Shown here: piece by piece, positions 51,367 to 60,761 of the stretch | How the letters are laid out: each line of letters starts with the position of its first letter | Position numbering within the stretch: the first letter of the stretch is position 1 | Assembly (NCBI RefSeq): GCF_001429505.1 | Contig: NZ_LMJW01000003.1 | Span: 69,139 to 133,138, forward strand | Origin: Allobosea sp. Root483D1 | GTDB taxonomy: Bacteria; Pseudomonadota; Alphaproteobacteria; Rhizobiales; Beijerinckiaceae | Length of the DNA stretch: 64,000 bases | Direction of reading: 5' to 3' | The notes under the pieces: generated by a model | Seen by the model: only the letters and a program-made list of their open reading frames with translations | What the model was told of the DNA's origin: nothing | Databases searched by the model: none | Program-made: the position numbers and the translations under genes

Positions 51367-52632
51367 TCAAGCCCAGCGCTTGAACACCACGCTGGCATTG
51401 ACGCCGCCGAAGCCGAAGCCGTTCGAGATGGCGTGCTCCATCGCCAGCGGCCGCGCCACCTTGGCGACGAGGTCGAGCCCGACTGCCTCGTCGTCCGGGT
51501 TCTCGAGGTTGAGCGTCGGCGGCGCCATCTGGTCGCGCAAAGCGAGGATGGTGAAGACCGCCTCCAGCCCACCCGCGGCGCCGAGCAGATGGCCCGTCGC
51601 GGCTTTCGTCGCGCTGATCGCAATGCCGCCGCCTGTGCCGAACAGGGCCTTCACTGCAGCGAGCTCGCCGCGATCACCAACGGGGGTCGAGGTGGAATGG
51701 GCGTTGAGATGGCGGACATCACCCGGCTGCAACCCTGCCTGCTTCAGCGCCGTCTGCATCGCCCGGCGCGCGCCGGAGCCGTCCTCGGGGCCGGAAGTGA
51801 TGTGATAGGCGTCGGCACTGGTGCCGTAGCCGGTCAGTTCGGCAAGGATCGTGGCGCCACGGGCTTGCGCATGCTCCAGCGCCTCGATCACCACTATGCC
51901 GGCGCCCTCGCCCATGACGAAGCCGTCGCGGTCTCGGTCGAAGGGGCGTGAGGCCTTCTCCGGCTCGTCGTTGAAGCCGGTCGAGAGCGCGCGCGCCGCG
52001 GCAAAGCCGCCGAGCGCGACAAGATCGACGCAAGCCTCGCTGCCGCCGCAGAGCGCGATGTCGACCTCGCCGGCCCGGATCATCCGCGCCGCATCGCCGA
52101 TCGCCTGCACGCCGGCGGCGCAGGCAGTGACCGGCGCGCCGATCGGTCCCTTGAAGCCATGGTCGATCGAGACATGGCCGGCGGCGAGATTGACCAGGAA
52201 AGACGGCACGGTGAAGGGCGAAAGCCGGCGCACGCCGCGCTGGTCGGTGGTCCGCACCGCCTCAGCGATCGCCGGGAAGCCGCCGATGCCCGACGCGATC
52301 ACCGTCGCGGTGCGCTCGCGCTCGGCCTCGCTTTGCGGCTGCCAGCCGGCCTGGGCCAGCGCCTCCTTGGCGGCGACCAGCGCGAACTGGATGAAGCGGT
52401 CCATCTTGCGCTGGTCCTTCGGCGCGATCGCGACATCGGGATCGAAGCCACCCTCATTGTCCTCCGCCTTGCCCGGCACGATGCCGGCGACCTTGGCCGG
52501 CAAGGTCTCGGCGATCGCGTCGGGCAGGCGGCGCAGGCCCGAGCGGCCGGCGAGCAGGCGCTGCCAGGCGAGTTCGGCCCCGCAGCCCAAGGGCGAGACG
52601 ACACCCAGTCCGGTGACGACGATGCGGCGCAT
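51367..52632 (-). CDS. Beta-ketoacyl-ACP synthase (FabF-like)
   Basis: 421 residues. Cys171 (VTACAAG) is the acyl-binding nucleophile. His312 (NAHSTSTPVGD) and His348 (ATKAATGHLLGAAGG) complete the catalytic set, all at FabF spacing. The normal fab cluster (acpP, fabD, fabG) is not adjacent. It may be a second KAS II with a specialised role. It begins ten bases after an HxlR regulator gene and probably forms an operon with it. Confidence 0.93.
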   Translation of the reverse strand: MRRIVVTGLGVVSPLGCGAELAWQRLLAGRSGLRRLPDAIAETLPAKVAGIVPGKAEDNEGGFDPDVAIAPKDQRKMDRFIQFALVAAKEALAQAGWQPQSEAERERTATVIASGIGGFPAIAEAVRTTDQRGVRRLSPFTVPSFLVNLAAGHVSIDHGFKGPIGAPVTACAAGVQAIGDAARMIRAGEVDIALCGGSEACVDLVALGGFAAARALSTGFNDEPEKASRPFDRDRDGFVMGEGAGIVVIEALEHAQARGATILAELTGYGTSADAYHITSGPEDGSGARRAMQTALKQAGLQPGDVRHLNAHSTSTPVGDRGELAAVKALFGTGGGIAISATKAATGHLLGAAGGLEAVFTILALRDQMAPPTLNLENPDDEAVGLDLVAKVARPLAMEHAISNGFGFGGVNASVVFKRWA

Positions 52633-52641
52633 GGCAGGCTC

Positions 52642-53148
52642 CTAGTTCGATCTGGCTCGGGTGGCTGCATGGCGCGCAGCGAGGCGCTCGCGCAGGTCGT
52701 TACTCGCGCGCGGCCCGGCGATGACGGTGGCATCTTCCGCGGTGACCGGCTGCAGGGTCGCGGCATCGACGACGATCGGTGTGATCGGCCGCCCGGTCCC
52801 GCGCTCGGCCAGCACGAGCGATGCGCCCTCGGGCGCGAGGTGCCGGTTGGCGAAGCCGATCAGCGCCACGACGACCGGAAAGAAGTCCCGGCCCTTCTCG
52901 GTCAGGATATATTCGTAGCGCTTCGGCCGCTCGCTATAGAGCCGCCGCTCGAACAGCCCGCTTTCGGTGAGATGCTTCAGCCGGCGCGCCAGCATGTTCG
53001 GCGCGATGCCGAGGCTGCGTTCGAACTCGTCGAAGCGGGTGATCCCCTGCAGTGCATCGCGCAGGATCAGGATGCTCCACCACTCGCCGACGGTCTCGAC
53101 CGCGCGGGCGCAGGGGCATTCGGTGAGCGGAGCGAGCTTGGGCTGCAT
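52642..53148 (-). CDS. HxlR-family transcriptional regulator
   Basis: 168 residues starting MQPKLAPLTECPCARAVETVGEWWSILILRDALQGITRFDEFERSLGIAPNMLARRLKHLTESGLFERR, the conserved HxlR winged helix with the Cys near the start. These regulators sense aldehydes, quinones or redox state. The C-terminal 65 residues are an extension seen in part of the family. It is upstream of and probably co-transcribed with the FabF-like gene. Confidence 0.93.
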   Translation of the reverse strand: MQPKLAPLTECPCARAVETVGEWWSILILRDALQGITRFDEFERSLGIAPNMLARRLKHLTESGLFERRLYSERPKRYEYILTEKGRDFFPVVVALIGFANRHLAPEGASLVLAERGTGRPITPIVVDAATLQPVTAEDATVIAGPRASNDLRERLAARHAATRARSN

Positions 53149-53224
53149 GGCCTCGCCGCGCTACCGCAGTCACTATCATTTTGCAAGCAACTATCGCACA
53201 AAGAGCGTCACGGCGCGTCCTGCC

Positions 53225-54367
53225 TCAATCCAGCGTGCTCCTGAACCTCATCAGCGCAATACCGGCATAGAGCGGCACAAAGACCGAGAGGTAGAACACC
53301 TCGGTGCCGATATCATCGAGACCGGCGCCCTTCAGCATGATCGCGCGCACGACGCGCAGGAAATGCGTCAGCGGGAAGATCTCGCCGAGCCACTGCGCCC
53401 AGAGCGGCATGCCGGCATAGGGGAACATGAAGCCCGACAGCAGCAGCGAGGGCAGGAAGAAGAAGAAGGTCAGCTGCATCGCCTGGAGCTGCGTACGCGC
53501 CATGGTCGAGATCGTGTAGCCGAGCAGCACCAGCGCCAGCACGAAGATGGTGACGCAGGTCAGGAGCAGCGCAAGGCTGCCGAGGAAGGGCACGCCGAAC
53601 AGAAGCTTCGCCGCCGAAAGCACGACCGCGACCTGGACGCTGCCGACGGCGAGATAGGGCAGAACCTTGCCGAGCATGATCTCGCCCGGCGTCGCCGGCA
53701 TGGCCAGCAGGTTCTCCATGGTACCGCGCTCGATCTCGCGGGTCAGCGCCATCGCCGTCATCATCACCATGGTCATCTGCAGGATGACGCCGAGCAGCCC
53801 TGGCACGATGTTGTACTGGGTGATCCCCTCCGGATTGTAGCGCCGGTGCACCACGAAGGAGAGCGCACTATCGCTCTGCTCGCGCTTCAGCTCCTCGGTG
53901 CCGAGCGCCCGCGTCAGCGCCCGGCTGGCTATGGTTTGCAGCGCGCCGACCGCGTTGCTGGACGCGGCCGGATCGGTCGCATCGGCCTCGACCAGGATGC
54001 GCGGCTCGTCGCCACGCTCGACGCGCATGCCGAAATCGCTGGGAATGGTGACGAGGAAGGAGATCGCCCCGCGCGCCATCAGGCTCTCGGCCTCGGCCGC
54101 GCTCTCCGGCCGCTTGCCGAAGCGGTAATAGCCCGAGACCTCGAGCGCCGCGACGACCGAGCGGGTGTAGCGATCCTGCCCCAGCGCCAGAACCGCCGCC
54201 GGCAAGCCCTTGGGATCGTTGTTGATCGCGTAGCCGAACAGCAGCAGCTGGACAATCGGCACCACCAGCATCATCGCGAAGGTGATGCGGTCGCGCCGCA
54301 TCTGTACGAACTCCTTGGCCAGCACCGCGCCGAGCCGGCCGGGCGAGAACAGAGCAAGCGCGCTCAT
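53225..54367 (-). CDS. ABC-2-type permease (YbhR/YhhJ type)
   Basis: 380 residues. One N-terminal membrane helix (VLAKEFVQMRRDRITFAMMLVVPIVQLLLFG) is followed by a periplasmic domain of about 130 residues and five C-terminal helices (LGVILQMTMVMMTAMALTREIERGTMENLLAMPATPGEIMLGK). The MALTRE.ERGTMENLL coupling segment is typical of the YbhR/YhhJ drug efflux permeases. Its ATG overlaps the end of the ATPase gene by four bases. Confidence 0.94.
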   Translation of the reverse strand: MSALALFSPGRLGAVLAKEFVQMRRDRITFAMMLVVPIVQLLLFGYAINNDPKGLPAAVLALGQDRYTRSVVAALEVSGYYRFGKRPESAAEAESLMARGAISFLVTIPSDFGMRVERGDEPRILVEADATDPAASSNAVGALQTIASRALTRALGTEELKREQSDSALSFVVHRRYNPEGITQYNIVPGLLGVILQMTMVMMTAMALTREIERGTMENLLAMPATPGEIMLGKVLPYLAVGSVQVAVVLSAAKLLFGVPFLGSLALLLTCVTIFVLALVLLGYTISTMARTQLQAMQLTFFFFLPSLLLSGFMFPYAGMPLWAQWLGEIFPLTHFLRVVRAIMLKGAGLDDIGTEVFYLSVFVPLYAGIALMRFRSTLD

Positions 54368-55296
54368 GCCGCCCTCCCTTCCGCCTGGGCCTTGGCCATG
54401 AACTGGATGAAGACGTCCTCCAGGCTGGTCGCGTCCGGCTCGATGCGGATGCCGGGGCGATCCTTCAGATGCGCCAGCGCCGCTTGCAGCTTCTCCTTGT
54501 CGGTGCCGACGACATGCAGCGTCGTCCCGAAGGGCGCGACCTGCTCGACGCCATCGGTCTTCGCGAGGTCGGCGATCTCGGTCGGCTTCAGTGCGCCGTG
54601 GACGACATAGGTCGACAGGCCCGAGCCCTTCACCACCTCATCGACCGTCCCGGTCGCCAGCATCCTGCCATAGGCGATGTAGCCGATGCGGTGGCAGCGC
54701 TCGGCCTCGTCCATGTAATGGGTCGAGACCAGCACCGTCAGCCCGTCGCCGGCGAGCCGGTGGATCTCGTCCCAGAATTCCCGCCGCGCCTTGGGATCGA
54801 CTCCGGCGGTCGGCTCGTCGAGCAGCAGGAGCTTCGGCTGATGCATGATGCAGGCGGCGAGCGCCAGACGCTGCTTCCAGCCGCCGGACAGCGTGCCAGC
54901 GAGCTGGTCCTTGCGCGAGGTCAGGCCGAGATTGTCGAGGGTACGCGCGACAGCCTCGTCGACCGGCTTCAGCGCATAGAGTCGCGCGACGAAGGTCAGG
55001 TTCTCCTCGATCGTCAGGTCCTCGTAGAACGAGAACTTCTGCGTCATGTAGCCGACCTGGAGCTTGATCTGCGCACTCTGCGTGCGGACATCGAGCCCCA
55101 GCACGGTGCCCTCGCCGGCGTCGGGGGTCAGCAGCCCGCAGATCAGCCGGATCGTCGTGGTCTTGCCGGAACCGTTGGGCCCAAGGAAGCCGACGATCTC
55201 GCCTTGCCGGACGGAGAGGTCGACATTGTCGACGACGGTGCGCTTGCCGAAACGCTTGGTCATCCCGCGCACGTCGATGACGTTGCGCTCGCTCAC
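54364..55296 (-). CDS. ABC transporter ATP-binding protein (YbhF-like, single ABC)
   Basis: GTG 55296 overlaps the HlyD stop (GTGA); the frame is open further upstream inside the HlyD gene but that is not used. 310 residues with one ABC domain: Walker A GPNGSGKTT, signature TLSGGWKQRLALAACIM and Walker B LLLLDEPTAGVDP. The C-terminal 60 residues (TEIADLAKTDGVEQVAPF...) form the DUF4162-like end. The E. coli YbhF carries two ABC domains; here there is one, so the pump would work as a homodimeric ATPase. Confidence 0.94.
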   Translation of the reverse strand: MSERNVIDVRGMTKRFGKRTVVDNVDLSVRQGEIVGFLGPNGSGKTTTIRLICGLLTPDAGEGTVLGLDVRTQSAQIKLQVGYMTQKFSFYEDLTIEENLTFVARLYALKPVDEAVARTLDNLGLTSRKDQLAGTLSGGWKQRLALAACIMHQPKLLLLDEPTAGVDPKARREFWDEIHRLAGDGLTVLVSTHYMDEAERCHRIGYIAYGRMLATGTVDEVVKGSGLSTYVVHGALKPTEIADLAKTDGVEQVAPFGTTLHVVGTDKEKLQAALAHLKDRPGIRIEPDATSLEDVFIQFMAKAQAEGRAA

Positions 55297-56249
55297 CGCC
55301 GCACCCGCAGCATCACATCGACGATCTGGCCGGGCTGGAGGCGGGTCGCCGGCTCGCCCTCGGGCCGCGCCTCGACGAGATAGACCAGCTTCTGGCGCGT
55401 CTGCGCCGAATAGATCACCGGCGGGGTGAACTCCGGCTCCTGCGAGACATAGGAGACGGTGGCGGCGAGCCCCTGCGGGCAGCCCGAGCAGCGCACGTCG
55501 AGCCGCGTGCCGACGGTGGTGCCGAAGAGCAGCGCCTCCGGGACATAGAGCATCAGCTTGACTGCACCGTCGGGCAGGATGGTCAGCGCCGGCGCCGAGG
55601 GCCCGGCGAGCTCGCCGGGGTGGCGGATCAGGTCGGTGACGATTCCGGCCGCCGGCGCCATCAGCTTGCGCTGGCCGAGCCGCCACTTCGCCTGGTCGAG
55701 CGCGGCCTGCGCCTGCGCCACCTGGTTGCGCGCCGCCTTGATCTCCTCCTCGCGTGCCGCCAGCCGGGCGACGTTCAGATTGGCGATGGTCTCGCGCACC
55801 CGCGAGGTCGCAACATCGCGCGCCGTCTGGGCCTGGTCGAGATCAGCCTGGGTCGAAACGCCGCGACGGAACAGATCCTGCCGCCGCTCCAGCGCCCGCT
55901 CCGCCTCGCGCTCCTGCGCCTTGGCCGAGACCGCCGTGGCCTCGATCACGGCGATCTCCTCCGGCCGCCTACCGCTCAGCAGATTGGCGAGTTGGGCCTG
56001 CGCTTGCACAAGCCTCGCCTCGCTCTCCGCCACGGCGTTACGGGCATCGTCGGCCTGCAATTCGGCGAGCAGCGCGCCGGGCGCGACGCGCTCCCCTCGC
56101 CTGACCGCGACGCTCTCGATCCGCGCCGTATCGATCGGTCCGATCCGGACATATTCGCCCTCGACATAGCCGACGACCGCGGTCGAGGCCGGCGCGCAGA
56201 TGCCGAGCGACGCGGCAATGGCGAAGGAGCAGATGAAGTCGAGGATCAT
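55293..56249 (-). CDS. HlyD-family periplasmic adaptor protein
   Basis: 318 residues. An N-terminal signal anchor (MILDFICSFAIAASLGICAPASTA) is followed by the lipoyl half-motif VEGEYVRIGPIDTARIESVAVRRGERVAPGALLAELQADDAR. A long coiled coil (about residues 75-200) rich in Ala, Glu and Arg comes next, then the second lipoyl half (LMAPAAGIVTDLIRHPGELAGPS). It links the inner-membrane pump to an outer-membrane channel. It overlaps the TetR stop by four bases and the ATPase start by four. Confidence 0.94.
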   Translation of the reverse strand: MILDFICSFAIAASLGICAPASTAVVGYVEGEYVRIGPIDTARIESVAVRRGERVAPGALLAELQADDARNAVAESEARLVQAQAQLANLLSGRRPEEIAVIEATAVSAKAQEREAERALERRQDLFRRGVSTQADLDQAQTARDVATSRVRETIANLNVARLAAREEEIKAARNQVAQAQAALDQAKWRLGQRKLMAPAAGIVTDLIRHPGELAGPSAPALTILPDGAVKLMLYVPEALLFGTTVGTRLDVRCSGCPQGLAATVSYVSQEPEFTPPVIYSAQTRQKLVYLVEARPEGEPATRLQPGQIVDVMLRVRR

Positions 56250-56917
56250 GACGCCTCTCCCCTGCAGGCGAGGATGCTGGCACGGACCGAGCGCCTGACG
56301 GTTTCGCCGATGGCGCGGGCTTGGTTCGGGCCGATGTCGTCCCAGCCCATGCGCCGCGTCACGGCCGGCCGCGCGATGCGGAAATAGATGAGCTGGCCGA
56401 TCGCCGTGAAGACGGCGAGCCGCGTCGCCGGCGCCTCGGGCTCCATCCCGGTCGCCGCCGCCCAGACCTGGCAGACCCGACGGTGCACCGGCTCGAACAG
56501 CCCGCCATAGAGCGTCTCGAAGGCCGGGCTCGGCGTGAACATCTCGCGCACGACGAAGCGGGCGACGACCTCGCTCTCCGGCGCCGTTGTCAGGAAGGCG
56601 ACCATGCGGTCGATCAAGGAAAGCAGTTGCTCGGCTGCGACGTCGCGATCAGCGACATCGACCGTGATCGCGGCCGCGGGTACGCCGCCCGCCAGCACGG
56701 CCTGCATCCGAGCGATGACCGCCTCGGCGCAGGCCTTTCTCAGCCCATCCTTGCCGCCGAAATGGTAGGCGATGCCGGCGCTGTTGACCTTCGCCGCCTG
56801 GGCGATCTCGCGCGTCGAGGTCGCGTCGAAGCCGTTGCGGCCGAACAGGTCGAGCCCGGCCCGGATGAGCGCCTGCCGCGTGCCCTCGGCGTCCTTGAGG
56901 ATGGATGTGCGTGCCAT
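56246..56917 (-). CDS. TetR-family regulator, CecR-like (DUF1956 C-terminus)
   Basis: From ATG 56917 (MARTSILKDAEGTRQALIRAGLDLFGRNGFDATSTREIAQAAKVNSAGIAYHFGGKDGL), 223 residues; the HTH is complete. The C-terminal half with MVAFLTTAPESEVVARFVVREMFTPSPAFETLYGG is the DUF1956 type found in CecR (YbiH) of E. coli. The four-gene order TetR-HlyD-ATPase-permease matches the cecR-ybhGFSR operon. The palindrome at 56946 is its likely operator. Confidence 0.93.
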   Translation of the reverse strand: MARTSILKDAEGTRQALIRAGLDLFGRNGFDATSTREIAQAAKVNSAGIAYHFGGKDGLRKACAEAVIARMQAVLAGGVPAAAITVDVADRDVAAEQLLSLIDRMVAFLTTAPESEVVARFVVREMFTPSPAFETLYGGLFEPVHRRVCQVWAAATGMEPEAPATRLAVFTAIGQLIYFRIARPAVTRRMGWDDIGPNQARAIGETVRRSVRASILACRGEAS

Positions 56918-57216
56918 GGCGGGAGCTTGTAGCACGGATTCATGATTCAATCAATCGGTTGATTGAAATACAAGACAGAGCTGCCGCCCCCTCTTCTCAT
57001 GTCTGATGATGCACAGAGTCTGGCACCGCGAGGCGCAACTTGGCACCGAGGCGCTACACCAATAACTGGCTCGAGTTGACCGACGTAGGCTCAGGAGGTT
57101 TGACGCGCGACACCAAGGCTCCAAAATGTCCAGCACCTGCCCACGCCGAGCGCGCACCAACCACATAAAGGTTCTCTTTCGCGCGTGGTCGCGATGAGCA
57201 GATTCGGCGCCGCCGC
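56918..57216. other. Intergenic stretch between the TetR and MFS genes
   Basis: About 300 bases carrying the TetR operator near 56946. The rest has no clear gene; small ORFs in it lack a ribosome site or family features. Confidence 0.55.
56946..56967. promoter_or_regulatory. TetR operator candidate
   Basis: TTCAATCAA (56946-56954) and TTGATTGAA (56959-56967) are perfect 9-bp inverted arms around TCGG. The site is AT-rich, lies 29 bases before the TetR ATG and therefore overlaps the promoter region of the efflux operon, as expected for an autorepressed TetR gene. Confidence 0.8.
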
Positions 57217-58926
57217 TCAGGGCGACGCCTGCGCCTGCCGGGTCGCGCGCAGCAACTCGCGCGGCAGCGCGCCGGTCTGACGCTCGACCATGCGGCGCAC
57301 GACCGGCGGCTCAGGCCCGATATGCAGGTCCCTGACCCGGTCGCCGATTTCGGCGTCAGCCTGGGTGGCGCGCTGAGCCTGGCGGACATATTCGACCCAG
57401 GTCGGGCTGTCGTAGCGCTCGATCCAGAGCTCGGCGTCGGTCAGGTCGCGCAGCAGCGACCAGTGGCGGGCACCGTCGCGGCGGCGGATGCGCCGGCGCT
57501 CCTCCATCGCCTTCAGGAACTCGACCACGTCCTCCTGCCGGATACGCCATTCGATGGTGACGAAGACCGGGCCGCTGCGCGGCTCGATATCGACCGCGAT
57601 CTCGGGCTTTCGCCAGCGGCTGAGCGGATCGAGGTTGAGTGCCTCGAGCGGCGGCAGCTGATACCGCAGCCCGACGGCCGCGCCGAAGACGAGTGCGACC
57701 GCCGCCGCGGTGAGGCCGCCGGCCGGGCCGGAATGGAGGGTGACCCAGCCCCAGGCCCAGCTGCCCGCGGCCATGCCGCCGAAGGTCGCCATCTGGTAGA
57801 GCGCAAGCGCGCGCCCCACCACCCAGCGCGGCGCCGATAACTGCACGGTCGAATTGAAGGTCGAGAGCGCCAGCACCCAGCAGGCGCCGCCGACCGCAAG
57901 CGCTGGCATGGTGAGCCACAGGGTCGGGCTTTGCCCCACCACCACGGCTGCGGCCGCATAGGCCAGGAAGGTCAGGCGCACGAGGGTCTCGGTGCTGAAA
58001 CGACGGCGCAACCGGGCACTGACGAAGGCTCCGGCGACCGCGCCGGCGCCGAAGGCTCCCAGCAGGATGCCATATGTCAGCGGGCCGCCGCGCACGAGAT
58101 CGCGTGCGACCAGCGGCATCAGAGCGAGACCGACGATGCCGCCGAAGCCGAAGAGGAAGGCGCGCAGAATGACGGCGCGGATATTGGGCGACATCGCGAC
58201 ATAGCGGAGCCCGGCGCTCATCGCGATCAGGAACGTCTCGCGCGGCAGCACGCGCTCGACGCGCGGCGGCTGCCAGCGGGCCAGCACGACGAGCAGGCCG
58301 ATATAGCTGAAGGCATTGACGACGAAGGCAGCGACCGCGCCGAAGGCGGCGACGATGGCGCCACCGATCGCCGGGCCGACGCTGCGAGCGATGTTGAAGG
58401 CAACGCTGTTCAGCGTCACCGCCGCCGGCACCTCGAGTCGCGGTACCATGTCACCGACCGAAGACTGCCAGGCCGGGTTGTTGAGCGCGTTGCCGCAACC
58501 GAGCAGGAAGGTGAAGCCGAGCAGCAGCCAGGGCGAGAGCAGCCCATACCAGGCGAAGACCGCCAGCATGATCGAAACAGCGAGCATGAAACCCTGCGCC
58601 GTCAGCAAGATGCGGCGGCGGTCGTAGTTGTCCGCGATCGCGCCGGCGGCAAGCGAGAACATCATCACCGGCAGCGCGGTCGATGCCTGGACGAGTGCGA
58701 CCATGTCCGGCGAATCGGAAAGCGAGGTCATCAACCAGGCGGCACCGACCATCTGGACGAGGCCGCCGAAGTTCGAGGCAAGGCTTGCGATCCAGACCGC
58801 ACGGAAGATCGGCTGGCGCAACGGCGCAAAAGCCGAATAGCGCCCGTCATGAGGCTTCAGGCCCGCGGCGGCCAGGTCGGCTTCGGCGGTCTCGGCGGTG
58901 GTCTGCGTGGCGGGCTCATGCGGCAT
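57217..58926 (-). CDS. MFS transporter of the MFS_3 (EntS-like) group with C-terminal domain
   Basis: 569 residues. Residues about 25-420 hold twelve membrane helices (APLRQPIFRAVWIASLASNFGGLVQMVGAAWLM starts the first pair). The family is the transmembrane-secretion-effector group that includes enterobactin exporter EntS. The last 145 residues (FVTIEWRIRQEDVVEFLKAMEERRRIRRRDGARHWSLLRDL) form a soluble domain resembling an antibiotic-biosynthesis-monooxygenase-like fold, known in this group. Cargo unknown. Confidence 0.92.
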   Translation of the reverse strand: MPHEPATQTTAETAEADLAAAGLKPHDGRYSAFAPLRQPIFRAVWIASLASNFGGLVQMVGAAWLMTSLSDSPDMVALVQASTALPVMMFSLAAGAIADNYDRRRILLTAQGFMLAVSIMLAVFAWYGLLSPWLLLGFTFLLGCGNALNNPAWQSSVGDMVPRLEVPAAVTLNSVAFNIARSVGPAIGGAIVAAFGAVAAFVVNAFSYIGLLVVLARWQPPRVERVLPRETFLIAMSAGLRYVAMSPNIRAVILRAFLFGFGGIVGLALMPLVARDLVRGGPLTYGILLGAFGAGAVAGAFVSARLRRRFSTETLVRLTFLAYAAAAVVVGQSPTLWLTMPALAVGGACWVLALSTFNSTVQLSAPRWVVGRALALYQMATFGGMAAGSWAWGWVTLHSGPAGGLTAAAVALVFGAAVGLRYQLPPLEALNLDPLSRWRKPEIAVDIEPRSGPVFVTIEWRIRQEDVVEFLKAMEERRRIRRRDGARHWSLLRDLTDAELWIERYDSPTWVEYVRQAQRATQADAEIGDRVRDLHIGPEPPVVRRMVERQTGALPRELLRATRQAQASP

Positions 58927-59244
58927 GCCACAGTTAGAGCATGCCGGCGGGCGATGGGAAGCCGCGCTTCGCCATTGTCCGTCATCAGATGATTCGAGAC
59001 TGCTTTCGGGCTTCAGGACGGAGGCTGTGGCTCACCTGGGTTTCAGGGGCGGCTTCGGGCCCGTGATGTGCCCTGTATTCCAGGCTGGGCGCTGATCGTT
59101 CGGTTGTGCTTCGACAAGCATGCCGCATCCTTCCATCGGGAGGCCGCATCCGAAACCACGATATGTCCAGCCGGAAAGCGGACATTGCCGCCACGGAGCT
59201 GGGCGTCCCGCTAGTTCCAACTCGCTCGGGCTGAGGCCAGCTTC
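58927..59244. other. Intergenic stretch without a gene
   Basis: About 318 bases between two minus-strand genes. ATGTCC (59163-59168) and GGACAT (59180-59185) form a small inverted repeat. No convincing promoter or ORF. Confidence 0.5.
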
Positions 59245-60687
59245 TCAACGCGTGCCGATACGCAAGCCGAATAGCTTCGGGATCGCCGCTGCGGCACGCA
59301 TCGCAAAGCCGGCGCTCTCGCTTTTCTCTTCAGCCTCCTCGCATCCAATGATGCCCCAGCGCACGAGGCGGCCGCCAACGGCGCGGAAGGGCTCGGGAGG
59401 CAAGGCCGGCAGGTCGCGGGTGCAGAGCGGCAGGCTCGACCACTCATCCTTCACGCCAAGCACGAGCGAGGCGAGGCACTGGCCGCCCATATAGGTCGGG
59501 TTCACGCCATGTCCCGAATAGCCGCAGCCATAGTGGATGCGGGTGCCCGGCACGGTGCGGAAGAACGGCAAACGGTCGGAGGAGACGTCGATGCCGCCGC
59601 CCCATATCTTGGCGATGCCGACATCGGCCAAAGCCGGTAATAGCCGGCGGAGGCCCTTTTCCGCGCGCGCCGCCGAAGCTCGGTCCGTCGTCAGGCTCGG
59701 GTCCTGCGTATTGCCGCCGAAGCTGATCGGACCGGACCCGGATCCCATCAGGACACGCCCATCGGCGGTCTTGCGGAAGTAGTGGACGAACATCCTGAGG
59801 TCCGCGATCCCCTCGTCGCGATTCCATCCCATCGCCGCCAGCTTGTCGGGAGCGGGCTCGGTCATCAGGGCATAGGACGAGAACACGCTGACATGCGCCC
59901 GGATCTCCGGTCGCTTCGCCAACTCGATATTGGTCGCCAGCACCACCTCGCGGGCGATGATCTCTCCCCGAGGCGTTGAAATGCGATTGGGCGAGCCGGC
60001 GACGACGCTGCTCATCGGCGTGTTCTCGTAGATCGAGACGCCCGCATCGATCGCGGCCTTGCGCAAGGCCCGCGCCAGGCGGGCCGGATGCACATTCGCC
60101 CCCTCGGGGAGGTAGATGCCGCCGCGGAACACCGGCGAGCGGCAATAGTCTGCGACCTGCTCCGGGGTCAGCGGCTGCGCACTATCGGGGACTCCGAGGC
60201 GCTTGGCGGTATCGGCATAGAGCTTGATCTTGGCGTCCTGTGCCGGTGCTGCCGCGACGCGGACATTGCCGGCCTCGCGCCACCAGACATCCCTCCCCGG
60301 GGCTGTGGCAAAGGCACGGATGGCGTCTTGTGCACGGGTCCCGGCACGGGCGACGGCGAGTGCGCCATCGGCGCCGATATTCGCTGCCATTCCGGCAAGC
60401 GAAGCCCAGTAGCCATGGACCTTGCCGCCATTCTTGCCGCTGGCGCCGCAGCCGCACAACGATGCCTCGATCAGCGCGACCGAAAGCTGCGGAGCGCGCT
60501 CGCGCAAGGCAAGTGCCGTCCACAAGCCGGTGAAGCCACCACCGACGATCGCGACATCGACCGTGATCTGTCCGTTCAGGGCCGGCGACGCAGGCTCGTT
60601 TCCCTCGGCGCGCATCGCATCGCTGAACCACCAGGACGGATCGCCGGGGGAAGTACTCGGGAGATCGGACAGCTGCGGCATGGGCAT
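59245..60687 (-). CDS. FAD-dependent oxidoreductase, DAO family (PuuB-like)
   Basis: 480 residues. DVAIVGGGFTGLWTALALRERAPQLSVALIEASLCGCGASGKNGGKVHGYW is the FAD-binding start of the DAO family, close to gamma-glutamylputrescine oxidase (PuuB) in style: the CGxGASGKNGG motif is diagnostic of that group. The C-terminal FAD contact GCGYSGHGVNPTYMGGQCLA is intact. It oxidises an amino compound, probably an N-methyl or glutamyl amine, and yields peroxide. It lies upstream of no other minus gene and downstream of RidA and an XRE-cupin regulator, which suggests the three work on one substrate. Confidence 0.92.
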   Translation of the reverse strand: MPMPQLSDLPSTSPGDPSWWFSDAMRAEGNEPASPALNGQITVDVAIVGGGFTGLWTALALRERAPQLSVALIEASLCGCGASGKNGGKVHGYWASLAGMAANIGADGALAVARAGTRAQDAIRAFATAPGRDVWWREAGNVRVAAAPAQDAKIKLYADTAKRLGVPDSAQPLTPEQVADYCRSPVFRGGIYLPEGANVHPARLARALRKAAIDAGVSIYENTPMSSVVAGSPNRISTPRGEIIAREVVLATNIELAKRPEIRAHVSVFSSYALMTEPAPDKLAAMGWNRDEGIADLRMFVHYFRKTADGRVLMGSGSGPISFGGNTQDPSLTTDRASAARAEKGLRRLLPALADVGIAKIWGGGIDVSSDRLPFFRTVPGTRIHYGCGYSGHGVNPTYMGGQCLASLVLGVKDEWSSLPLCTRDLPALPPEPFRAVGGRLVRWGIIGCEEAEEKSESAGFAMRAAAAIPKLFGLRIGTR

Positions 60688-60761
60688 GCCCTCGATTGGC
60701 GAGATGACGCGGACGCGAATTGAAAGCCTCCGCCGCGCTGACGCGACGGAGGAGAAGGCGC

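Noticed and set aside
57054..57389. 111-residue minus-strand frame after the TetR gene
   Set aside because: Overlaps the end of the MFS gene in another frame, has no ribosome site and no motif.
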